A stretch of DNA of 5,269 nucleotides from Christensenella sp. UBA4379 (GTDB taxonomy: Bacteria; Bacillota; Clostridia; Christensenellales; Aristaeellaceae). The DNA lies in NCBI GenBank assembly GCA_002391225.1, contig DGRV01000005.1, positions 73,964-79,232 on the forward strand. The letters run 5' to 3'. The position numbers and the translations under genes were made by a program. The notes under the pieces were generated by a model that worked only from the letters and a program-made list of their open reading frames with translations, ran no database searches and had not been told where the DNA came from. Positions 1 through 5,269 of this stretch are shown here, piece after piece. Within the stretch, counting starts at the first letter, position 1; every line of letters starts with the position of its first letter.

Positions 1-1181
1 GTTGCCAGGCCAATCTGGTTGCCGTAGGAGGAATAACCCGCGGCCGCCGTGGTGACCAGCTTGCGCTGGGGCAGCTTGCCAGGGATGGTCTCGCTGACCG
101 GGACGGTCGGGTCCGCCGCGCCGGTAACGCGCATGGCCCCGTACACATAGGCCCGGCCGCTCAGCGGATCGCGGATGGCGCCGCCGATGCAGGTCGCCGC
201 CCCGCCGAAGGGCTCGATTTCCGTGGGGTGGTTGTGGGTTTCATTCTTAAACAGCAGGAGCCAGGGCTCTTTTTTGCCGTCGGCCTCCACCTCGATTTTC
301 ACCGTGCAGGCGTTGATTTCCTCGCTCTCGTCCAGCTTGGGGAGCTTCCCGTGGGCCTTGAGCCAGCGGACTGCGATGGTCGCCACGTCCATCAGACACA
401 CGGGCTTGGTGCGGCCCAGCTCGCGGCGGACGGCCAGATAATCGCCGTAGGCCTTTTCGAGCAGGGGGTCTTCAAAATGGACGCTGTCGATTTCCGTCAG
501 GAAGGTGGTATGGCGGCAGTGGTCGCTCCAATAGGTATCCAGCATCCGGATTTCCGTGATGGTGGGGTCCCGCTTTTCGCCCCGGAAATATTCCTGGCAG
601 AAGGCGATGTCGTCCGTATCCATGGCCAGGCCATACTGAGCGACGAAACGCTCCAGGCCGGCGCGGTCCAGGGCCGTAAAGCCGGTCAGGGTGGCTACCT
701 CGGTCGGGACGGCGTACTCCGTTTTCAGGGTTTCGGGCTTTTCAAGGGCCGCCTCCCGGGCTTCCACGGGGTTGATCACATACTTCTTGATCTCCAGAAT
801 CTCCGCGTCCGTCAGCTGGCCGTACAGGGCGTAGAGCTTCGCGCTGCGGATCAGCGGGCGTTCGCCCTGGCTGATGATCTGGATGCACTGGGCGGCAGAA
901 TCGGCCCGCTGGTCAAACTGGCCGGGCAGGTATTCGACCGCGAACACAGCCGCCCCGTCCGTGTCCGCCTCCTGGGTGGCAATGTCCAGCTGGGGCTCTG
1001 AAAAAACGGTCCGGACCGCGTAATCAAACAGGTCCTTGTCCATGTTTTCGGCGTCGTAGCGGTTGAGCAGGCGGACCTTTTTCAGGCTGCTGATGCCCAA
1101 AAGGGTGCGGGCGTCATGGAACAGGGCCTGCGCCTCGTTGTCCAGCCCCGGTTTTTTCTCCACAAAAATCCTGTATACCAT
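1..1181 (-). CDS. purL: Phosphoribosylformylglycinamidine (FGAM) synthase, large single-chain type, N-terminal part
   Basis: PurL catalyses pathway step 4 in the cytoplasm: FGAR plus glutamine and ATP give FGAM. The visible 393 codons run off the left edge, so the C-terminus is missing. They begin MVYRIFVEKKPG. A PurS-like N-terminal region (about residues 1-90) contains LLNRYDAENM and FSEPQLD, followed by EYLPGQFDQRADSAAQC (83-99), a signature of the large clostridial PurL. The synthetase core starts with DPTITEIR and TYWSDHCRHTTF (W218, H221, C222, H224). The nucleotide/metal-binding stretch KNETHNHPTEIEPFGGAA starts at K312, and GGAIRDP and GYSSYGNQIG follow. Known family members of this type are around 1,200 residues with a fused C-terminal glutaminase; that domain lies outside the window, so the fusion here is inferred. 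The ATG at 1181 is chosen because the family N-terminus aligns there and an AGGGGAG site sits 8 nt upstream. It is the sixth and last gene of the visible operon, 17 nt after purD. No frameshift is seen. Confidence 0.96.
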   Translation of the reverse strand, partial: MVYRIFVEKKPGLDNEAQALFHDARTLLGISSLKKVRLLNRYDAENMDKDLFDYAVRTVFSEPQLDIATQEADTDGAAVFAVEYLPGQFDQRADSAAQCIQIISQGERPLIRSAKLYALYGQLTDAEILEIKKYVINPVEAREAALEKPETLKTEYAVPTEVATLTGFTALDRAGLERFVAQYGLAMDTDDIAFCQEYFRGEKRDPTITEIRMLDTYWSDHCRHTTFLTEIDSVHFEDPLLEKAYGDYLAVRRELGRTKPVCLMDVATIAVRWLKAHGKLPKLDESEEINACTVKIEVEADGKKEPWLLLFKNETHNHPTEIEPFGGAATCIGGAIRDPLSGRAYVYGAMRVTGAADPTVPVSETIPGKLPQRKLVTTAAAGYSSYGNQIGLA

Positions 1182-1189
1182 TTCCGTTT

Positions 1190-1196
1190 CTCCCCT
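1190..1196 (-). promoter_or_regulatory. Ribosome binding site of purL
   Basis: AGGGGAG on the minus strand lies 8 nt before the ATG at 1181, inside the 17-nt gap after the purD stop codon. It supports the chosen start and suggests purL is translated from the same message as purD. Confidence 0.75.
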
Positions 1197-1198
1197 GT

Positions 1199-2464
1199 TT
1201 ATATTCCTGCGTTCAGCGCGCGCCGGCCGATGTCCCGGCGGCAGAAACGGTTTTCAAACGCAATCCGGTCCGACATGGCGTAGGCGGCGCTCACCGCCTC
1301 CTGAAGCGTATCCGCCGTGGCGGTCACACCCAGCACACGGCCGCCGGAGGTCACGAGCTTCCCATCCTTTAAGGCCGCGCCGGCCACGTACACGTTTTCC
1401 CGGACATCCTCGGGGATCGTGATCTCATAGCCTTTTTTGTAAGCGCCCGGATAGCCCGCCGAAGCCAGCACCACGCAGCAGGCGGCCCCTTTGCGGAAGG
1501 TGACCGGGCAGTCCTGGAGCCTGCCTTCGGTGACCGCCTGCATGACGGTCAGCAGGTCGCTTTGAAGCAGCGGCAGCACCACCTGAGTTTCCGGGTCGCC
1601 GAAGCGGCAGTTGTATTCGATCACCTTGGGGCCGTCCTTCGTGATCATCAGGCCGAAATACAGGCACCCGCGGAAGGTCCGTCCCTCCGCCTTCATGGCG
1701 CGGATGGTGGGCAGGAAGATCTTTTCCATGCACACTTTCGCCACTTCTTCCGTATAGAAGGGGTTCGGGGCCACGGTGCCCATGCCGCCGGTGTTGGGGC
1801 CCTGATCCCCGTCCAGGGCGCGCTTGTGGTCCATGCTGGACACCATGGGGACGACGGTTTCCCCGTCGGTAAAGCTCAGCACGGACACCTCCGGTCCCTC
1901 CAGGTATTCTTCGATCACGATGCGGGAGCCGCTGTCGCCGAACTTGCGGTCCTCCATGATCTCCCGGACCGCCTGTTTGGCCTCCTCCCGGGTCATGGCC
2001 ACGGTCACGCCCTTGCCCAGGGCCAGGCCATCCGCCTTGACCACTGTGGGAATGGCGGCTGTTTCCAGATAGGAAAGGGCCGCCGCCGGGTCGTCAAAGA
2101 CCTCGTAGGCCGCGGTGGGGATGCCGTACTTTTTCATCAGGTTCTTGCTGAACACCTTGCTGCCCTCGATGACGGCGGCCTTTTTGTCCGGCCCGAAGCA
2201 GGGCACGCCGGCGGCCTCCAGGGCGTCCACGCAGCCCAGGGCCAGCGGATCGTCCGGGGCGACCACGGCGTAATCGATCTTCTTTTCCTGAGCAAAGCGC
2301 ACGATGGCCGGAATGTCCTTCGCGCCGATGTCCACGCAGATGGCGTCCGCCGCGATGCCGCCGTTGCCGGGCAGGGCATAGATCACTTCCGCCTGGGGGT
2401 TCTCTTTCAGTTTTTTGATGATGGCGTGCTCCCGTCCGCCGCCGCCGATGACCATGATTTTCAT
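1199..2464 (-). CDS. purD: Phosphoribosylamine-glycine ligase (GAR synthetase)
   Basis: PurD catalyses step 2: 5-phosphoribosylamine, glycine and ATP give GAR, ADP and phosphate. The protein is complete at 421 residues, the usual family length. It shows the ATP-grasp enzyme layout. The N-domain starts with the glycine-rich GGGGREHA (7-14). KADGLALGKGV (143-153) and EEYLEGPEVSV (185-195) form the ATP-binding region. GDQGPNTGGMG (219-229) and EYNCRFGDPETQ (283-294) carry substrate and metal contacts. The C-domain has SGGRVLGVTA (373-382) and ends with RRDIGRRAL (409-417). The usual PE-x-PL motif of the N-domain reads PDDPLALG (70-77), so the conserved glutamate is replaced by aspartate. The ATG at 2464 gives the expected MKIMVIGGGG start and has a GAGGAAA ribosome site. 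The gene is separated from the AICAR transformylase by an unusually long, structured 75-nt gap and is followed by purL after 17 nt. Confidence 0.97.
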   Translation of the reverse strand: MKIMVIGGGGREHAIIKKLKENPQAEVIYALPGNGGIAADAICVDIGAKDIPAIVRFAQEKKIDYAVVAPDDPLALGCVDALEAAGVPCFGPDKKAAVIEGSKVFSKNLMKKYGIPTAAYEVFDDPAAALSYLETAAIPTVVKADGLALGKGVTVAMTREEAKQAVREIMEDRKFGDSGSRIVIEEYLEGPEVSVLSFTDGETVVPMVSSMDHKRALDGDQGPNTGGMGTVAPNPFYTEEVAKVCMEKIFLPTIRAMKAEGRTFRGCLYFGLMITKDGPKVIEYNCRFGDPETQVVLPLLQSDLLTVMQAVTEGRLQDCPVTFRKGAACCVVLASAGYPGAYKKGYEITIPEDVRENVYVAGAALKDGKLVTSGGRVLGVTATADTLQEAVSAAYAMSDRIAFENRFCRRDIGRRALNAGI

Positions 2465-2466
2465 TT

Positions 2467-2499
2467 CGTTTCCTCGATCCTGTCGTTTTGTTTGAAACG
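2467..2499 (-). promoter_or_regulatory. Candidate alternative RNA pairings in the purD leader
   Basis: On the minus strand, CGTTTC (2499-2494) is the exact reverse complement of GAAACG (2472-2467), which includes the edge of the purD ribosome site. The first five bases, CGTTT (2499-2495), can instead pair with a nearer AAACG (2488-2484), leaving a 6-nt loop. The two pairings exclude one another. Both are short and A/U-rich, so they may be chance. A role in tuning purD translation is inference only. Confidence 0.2.
2469..2475 (-). promoter_or_regulatory. Ribosome binding site of purD
   Basis: GAGGAAA on the minus strand; its GAGG core (2472-2475) is 7 nt before the ATG at 2464. It is weaker than the AGGAGG-like sites of the neighbouring genes. 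It also partly overlaps one arm (2467-2472) of an inverted repeat, so local RNA folding could affect access to it. Confidence 0.65.
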
Positions 2500-2505
2500 G
2501 AACCG

Positions 2506-2531
2506 GCCTTCCGCGGCTGGCCGCGGAAGGC
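2506..2531 (-). promoter_or_regulatory. Perfect 11-bp GC-rich hairpin between the AICAR transformylase gene and purD
   Basis: Read on the minus strand, GCCTTCCGCGG (2531-2521) is followed by the loop CCAG (2520-2517) and the exact complement CCGCGGAAGGC (2516-2506). The stem begins 8 nt after the AICAR transformylase stop codon. It is not followed by a U-run (next bases CCGGTTCCG), and there is none in the other direction either, so it lacks the second half of a classical intrinsic terminator. It may be an mRNA 3'-end stabiliser, a processing point, or a partial attenuator that lowers purD-purL expression relative to upstream genes. The structure is certain from the sequence; the function is not. 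Confidence 0.6.
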
Positions 2532-2539
2532 TCAATGAA

Positions 2540-3724
2540 TCAATGATGGAAAAGACGCAGGTGGGTAAAGCACATCGCGATGCCCAGTTTATCGCAGCAC
2601 TCGATCACTTCGGCGTCCCGGATGGAACCGCCGGGCTCCGCGATATAGCGGACGCCGCTGGCATAGGCGCGCTCGATGTTGTCGCTGAAGGGGAAGAAGG
2701 CGTCGCTGCCCAGGGCCACGCTGCGGCGGGTGCTCAGGAAGGCCTTCTTTTCCTCCTGGGTCAGGGGTTCGGGGCGGACGGTGAAATAGTTCTGCCAGAT
2801 GCCCTCGGCGCAGACGTCCTCCTCGTTCTGGTTGATGTAGCCGTCCACGACGTTGTCGCGGACCGGGCGGGCCAGGTCTGCCTTGAAGGGCAGGTTCAGC
2901 ACCTTTTCGTGCTGGCGCAGGAACCAGGTATCGGCCTTGGTGCCCGCCAGGCGGGTGCAGTGGATGCGACTCTGCTGGCCGGCCCCGACGCCGATGGCCT
3001 GGCCGTCCACCGCGTAGCACACGCTGTTGCTCTGGGTGTATTTGAGGGTGATCAGGGCCACGATCAGGTCGCGGGCGGCGCTGTCGGGCAGGTCCTTGTT
3101 TTTGGTGACGATTTCGTTTAAGAGCGAGCGGTCGATCACGGAGTTGTTGCGGCCCTGCTCAAAGGTGATGCCGAACACCTGCTTGGTTTCCTGCACCTCG
3201 GGCACATAATTTGGGTCGATCTGCACGATGTTGTAGTTGCCCTTGCGCTTTTCTTTGAGGATTTTGAGGGCCTCGGGGTCGTAGCCGGGGGCGATGACAC
3301 CGTCGGACACTTCCCTGAAGAGCATCTTCGCGGTCGTCACGTCGCACACGTCGCTCATGGCCACCCAGTCGCCGTAGGAGCACATGCGGTCCGTGCCGCG
3401 GGCCCGGGCGTAGGCGCAGGCCAGGGGGGATTCGTCCAGCCCCTCGATGTCGTCCACGAAGCAGGCCTTTTTCAGCTCCTCGCTTAACGGAATGCCCACC
3501 GCCGCGCTGGTGGGGCTCACGTGCTTAAAGCTGGTCACCGCGGGCAGGCCCAGGGCGGCCTTTAATTCCTTTACCAACTGCCAGCTGTTGAAGGCGTCCA
3601 GGAAGTTGATGTAGCCCGGGCGGCCGCTGAGAATCTGGATGGGCAGGTCGCTGCCGTCCCGCATGTAGATCTTCGCCGGGGTCTGGTTGGGGTTGCAGCC
3701 ATATTTGAGTTCAAATTCCTTCAT
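2540..3724 (-). CDS. purH: Stand-alone AICAR transformylase (phosphoribosylaminoimidazolecarboxamide formyltransferase)
   Basis: It catalyses step 9: AICAR plus 10-formyltetrahydrofolate give FAICAR. In most bacteria this activity is the C-terminal domain of bifunctional PurH (about 510-530 residues). Here the protein has only 394 residues and starts directly at the transformylase domain (KYGCNPNQTPAKIY, residues 7-20, matching the RYGENPHQ region of PurH), so the MGS-like IMP cyclohydrolase domain is absent. The catalytic Lys-His pair is present in SFKHVSP (K67, H68). Other family motifs are REVSDGVIAPGYDPEAL (137-153), KYTQSN (228-233), GQAIGVGAGQQSR (241-253), GSDAFFPFSDNIERA (339-353), PGGSIRD (364-370) and the C-terminal RLFHH (390-394). 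The ATG at 3724 has an AGGAG site 6 nt upstream. It lies 17 nt after the IMP cyclohydrolase gene, which supplies the missing activity. The symbol purH is conventional for this stand-alone family, although only half of the PurH function is present. Confidence 0.95.
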   Translation of the reverse strand: MKEFELKYGCNPNQTPAKIYMRDGSDLPIQILSGRPGYINFLDAFNSWQLVKELKAALGLPAVTSFKHVSPTSAAVGIPLSEELKKACFVDDIEGLDESPLACAYARARGTDRMCSYGDWVAMSDVCDVTTAKMLFREVSDGVIAPGYDPEALKILKEKRKGNYNIVQIDPNYVPEVQETKQVFGITFEQGRNNSVIDRSLLNEIVTKNKDLPDSAARDLIVALITLKYTQSNSVCYAVDGQAIGVGAGQQSRIHCTRLAGTKADTWFLRQHEKVLNLPFKADLARPVRDNVVDGYINQNEEDVCAEGIWQNYFTVRPEPLTQEEKKAFLSTRRSVALGSDAFFPFSDNIERAYASGVRYIAEPGGSIRDAEVIECCDKLGIAMCFTHLRLFHH

Positions 3725-3730
3725 GTCGAT

Positions 3731-3735
3731 CTCCT
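3731..3735 (-). promoter_or_regulatory. Ribosome binding site of the AICAR transformylase gene
   Basis: AGGAG within AGAGGAG on the minus strand, 6 nt before the ATG at 3724, lies in the 17-nt gap after the IMP cyclohydrolase stop codon. Confidence 0.75.
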
Positions 3736-3741
3736 CTTTCC

Positions 3742-4482
3742 TCAGCGGTTCTTGTTGACGAGGCGGTTTTCGGTCTTGCCGGTTTCCAGGTCGATGTAGC
3801 GCACATACAGGCTGATTTTGTTATTCTCGTTCAGAGAAGCCCAGAGGCGGTTGGTCATCTCGTCGATGTCGTCGCAGACGGCCATTCGCTCCGGCTCGCC
3901 CTGGAAGGTGGGGATGGGGTTCCCGTCGCAGACGTAGGTGTGCAGGAAGTGGCCCAGGCCGCACTTTGGCGCGTAGTGGAAGGTAAAGCGGTTGCAGGCG
4001 GTGCCCTCGGCGTCAGCGCTCTTTAAGATGCTCATCTGGTAGGTGAAATCCCCCTTTTCAAAGGTCAGCATGCCGCTGATGCGGGGGGTGTAGTTCGGGG
4101 CGTCCGGCTCAAACTCCCGGGCTTCCAGGGCCTTTGTGAAGGTTTTCCCTTCTTTCAGGCCTTCGATCACGGTGTCGGTCTGGTTGCCGTTGGTAACCAC
4201 CAGGTGGTTTTCATAGCTGCGGACGGCGGCGTAGATGATGAGGCTGGGATCCTGCACCTTGCTTTCGTCGAAGGGCTCGGTGAAGACCTCGCCGTTTTTC
4301 TCGGTAAACACGCGGTTGCGGCTGTTTTCGCTGCGGCCCATGATGAAATAGGCGGTCATGGCCTTTTTGCCGTCCGGCGTCTTGCCGATCACGATGCCGC
4401 GGCCGGGGTAGGTGTTATCCTTCAGTAATTCTTCCGGCGTCAGGATGCCGTAGATGGGGGGCTGCTGCTTCATGTTGTCCAT
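3742..4482 (-). CDS. purO: IMP cyclohydrolase, PurO type
   Basis: It is predicted to catalyse step 10, the ring closure of FAICAR to IMP, replacing the cyclohydrolase half of PurH. The protein has 246 residues and begins MDNMKQQPPIYGIL. Features resembling the archaeal PurO / IMP_cyclohyd family (known to have an Ntn-hydrolase-like fold) are YPGRGIVIGKTPDGK (25-39), GRSENSRNRVF (49-59), YAAVRSYENHLVVTNGNQTD (84-103, the counterpart of the VVSNGSHTD-like region), YTPRIS (131-136), GLGHFLHTY (175-183) and FQGEP (193-197). No signal peptide or membrane segment is seen. It is somewhat longer than archaeal PurO (about 200 residues). The start at 4482 is preferred because an exact AGGAGG lies 6 nt upstream. 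An in-frame ATG at 4554 would add 24 residues overlapping purN and lacks such a site; the ATG at 4473 is too far from it. Position between purN and the cyclohydrolase-less AICAR transformylase strongly supports the role. Confidence 0.9.
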   Translation of the reverse strand: MDNMKQQPPIYGILTPEELLKDNTYPGRGIVIGKTPDGKKAMTAYFIMGRSENSRNRVFTEKNGEVFTEPFDESKVQDPSLIIYAAVRSYENHLVVTNGNQTDTVIEGLKEGKTFTKALEAREFEPDAPNYTPRISGMLTFEKGDFTYQMSILKSADAEGTACNRFTFHYAPKCGLGHFLHTYVCDGNPIPTFQGEPERMAVCDDIDEMTNRLWASLNENNKISLYVRYIDLETGKTENRLVNKNR

Positions 4483-4488
4483 GTCGTT

Positions 4489-4494
4489 CCTCCT
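4489..4494 (-). promoter_or_regulatory. Ribosome binding site that fixes the IMP cyclohydrolase start
   Basis: A perfect AGGAGG on the minus strand, 6 nt before the ATG at 4482 and just after the purN stop codon (4500-4502). It decides against the longer in-frame start at 4554 inside purN. Confidence 0.85.
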
Positions 4495-4499
4495 GTTGT

Positions 4500-5108
4500 T
4501 CACCTGATCCGCTCCGCGCAGACCTGTTCGACGCTCTGCGGCAGGATGATCCACTCCGCCTGCTCCATGACCCGGCGCTGCAGGATCTCCGGGGTGTCCC
4601 CCGGCTCCACCGCCACAGCCTTCTGAGCGATGATCTTTCCCCCGTCCGGGATCTCGTTGACAAAATGCACGGTGGCCCCGGTTACCTTGACGCCCCGGTC
4701 CAGGGCCGCCCGGTGGACCTTCAGGCCGTAAAAGCCCGCCCCGCAGAAGCTGGGGATGAGGCTGGGATGGACGTTGAGGATCCGCCGCTCATAGCGGGCG
4801 GTGAACGCCGCGCTTAAAATGCTCAGGAAGCCGGCCAGGACGATCACGTCCGTCCGGTTTTCATTGAGGGCGCTGATCAGCCTTTCCTCAAAGGCATCTT
4901 GGCCCCCGCAGGCCTTCCGGTCGATCTCCAGGCCGGGAACGCCCGCTTTTTCCGCCCGTGTCAGGGCATAGGCCCCGGGCCGGTCGCTGATGACCAGGGT
5001 CACTTCCCCGCTGTGCAGGACGCCGGAAATCTGGGCATCCAAAATGGCCTGCAAGTTGGTGCCGCCGCCGCTGACCAATACGGCGATTCGCGCTTTTCTC
5101 TGTTCCAT
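4500..5108 (-). CDS. purN: Phosphoribosylglycinamide formyltransferase (GAR transformylase)
   Basis: PurN catalyses step 3: GAR plus 10-formyltetrahydrofolate give FGAR. The complete protein has 202 residues, typical for the folate-dependent family. RIAVLVSGGGTNLQAIL (7-23) is the N-terminal phosphate-binding loop of the GAR site. The catalytic residues are all present: N112 and H114 in ILNVHPSLIPSF (110-121), and D155 in TVHFVNEIPDGGKII (146-160), matching N106, H108 and D144 of the E. coli enzyme. SFCGAGFYGLKVH (120-132) in place of SFPG-type sequences is, to my knowledge, a common clostridial form. The ATG at 5108 is supported by a GAGGG site 6 nt upstream that overlaps the purM stop codon. 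Only 9 nt separate it from purM, so translational coupling is likely. IMP cyclohydrolase follows after 17 nt. Confidence 0.97.
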   Translation of the reverse strand: MEQRKARIAVLVSGGGTNLQAILDAQISGVLHSGEVTLVISDRPGAYALTRAEKAGVPGLEIDRKACGGQDAFEERLISALNENRTDVIVLAGFLSILSAAFTARYERRILNVHPSLIPSFCGAGFYGLKVHRAALDRGVKVTGATVHFVNEIPDGGKIIAQKAVAVEPGDTPEILQRRVMEQAEWIILPQSVEQVCAERIR

Positions 5109-5114
5109 CGTCTT

Positions 5115-5119
5115 CCCTC
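5115..5119 (-). promoter_or_regulatory. Ribosome binding site of purN overlapping the purM stop codon
   Basis: GAGGG on the minus strand uses the last two bases of the purM TGA stop (5118-5120) and lies 6 nt before the purN ATG at 5108. Ribosomes finishing purM would therefore be placed directly at the purN start, consistent with coupled translation. Confidence 0.7.
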
Positions 5120-5269
5120 AGAGAATCCTGATTTTTTCTTTACCTTCGGCGATCCGGCCGAAAACGTAGGCGTCCTCCCCCTGCTCGCGGAGGATGGAAA
5201 GGGCTTTCTCCGCGTCTTCCGCGGCCACGGTGAGGCTCATGCCGACGCCCATGTTGAAGGTGTTGAACA
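5118..5269 (-). CDS. purM: Phosphoribosylformylglycinamidine cyclo-ligase (AIR synthetase), C-terminal end
   Basis: PurM catalyses step 5: FGAM and ATP give AIR. Only the last 49 codons and the TGA stop are in the window; the gene continues beyond the right edge. The visible part begins FNTFNMGVGMSLTVA, the family's conserved TFN-x-G-x-GM segment. It continues with AEDAEKALSILREQGEDAYV, matching the usual helix and GE-x-A motif near the PurM C-terminus, and ends KEKIRIL. Nothing suggests truncation at this end. It is the first gene visible in the transcription direction, and purN starts 9 nt after its stop. Confidence 0.93.
   Translation of the reverse strand, partial: FNTFNMGVGMSLTVAAEDAEKALSILREQGEDAYVFGRIAEGKEKIRIL

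Noticed and set aside
228..1001. A 257-codon plus-strand open frame opposite purL.
   Set aside because: The minus strand encodes conserved PurL motifs throughout this stretch; the plus-strand product resembles no family I know and is best explained as a reading-frame shadow.
2506..2531. The hairpin as a Rho-independent terminator.
   Set aside because: No U-run follows the stem in either direction. The genes on both sides belong to the same pathway and strand, so full termination here would be unexpected.
2532..2546. A 7-bp direct repeat (TCAATGA twice on the plus strand) at the AICAR transformylase stop codon.
   Set aside because: It is too short and isolated to be meaningful, and is consistent with chance.
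1562..3121. A 519-codon plus-strand open frame spanning parts of purD, the 75-nt gap and the AICAR transformylase gene.
   Set aside because: It is antisense to two clearly functional genes and its translation is rich in low-information His/Gly/Ala/Val stretches without recognisable motifs. Long antisense frames are expected in GC-rich coding DNA. Its continuity through the gap is notable but is not evidence of a gene.
4483..4554. A 24-codon N-terminal extension of the IMP cyclohydrolase from the in-frame ATG at 4554.
   Set aside because: It would overlap the end of purN in another frame, lacks an upstream ribosome site like the perfect AGGAGG before 4482, and adds residues with no family resemblance.
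1..5269. Search for a purine riboswitch, operon promoter, mobile element, tRNA or CRISPR array.
   Set aside because: Nearly the whole window is coding and the gaps are 9-75 nt. No conserved riboswitch core, transposase, repeat array or tRNA-like sequence was seen. The operon promoter probably lies upstream of purM, beyond the right edge.

Overview
The window is a one-directional stretch of a de novo purine nucleotide biosynthesis operon, entirely on the minus strand. In transcription order (right to left) it reads purM (last 49 codons only), purN, a stand-alone IMP cyclohydrolase of the PurO type, a stand-alone AICAR transformylase, purD, and purL (first 393 codons only). Every gene was recognised from conserved motifs in its translation. 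All open reading frames on the plus strand are shadows of these genes.

The organism is most likely a GC-rich gut-type clostridium (Bacillota, Clostridia; Oscillospiraceae or a relative). This is inferred from four traits: the high GC content with strong AGGAGG-like ribosome binding sites, the clostridial type of large single-chain PurL, the clostridial signatures in PurD and PurN, and the replacement of the usual bifunctional PurH by two separate neighbouring genes. No species can be named from the sequence alone.

Layout from right to left: purM C-terminus (5118-5269), 9-nt gap, purN (4500-5108), 17-nt gap, IMP cyclohydrolase (3742-4482), 17-nt gap, AICAR transformylase (2540-3724), 75-nt gap with a perfect 11-bp GC-rich hairpin, purD (1199-2464), 17-nt gap, purL (1-1181, running off the left edge). 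The 75-nt gap is the only notable noncoding stretch. No promoter, purine riboswitch, intrinsic terminator with a U-tract, mobile element, CRISPR array or RNA gene is visible. No gene-free stretch exceeds 300 bases.

Together the genes supply pathway steps 2 (PurD), 3 (PurN), 4 (PurL), 5 (PurM), 9 (AICAR transformylase) and 10 (IMP cyclohydrolase). Steps 1 (PurF) and 6-8 (PurE, PurC, PurB) are not in the window. PurN and the AICAR transformylase are both expected to use 10-formyltetrahydrofolate. I see an ordinary housekeeping operon with a lineage-specific solution for the last two steps, and no evidence of an undescribed system. The most notable points are the split PurH function and the structured gap in front of purD.
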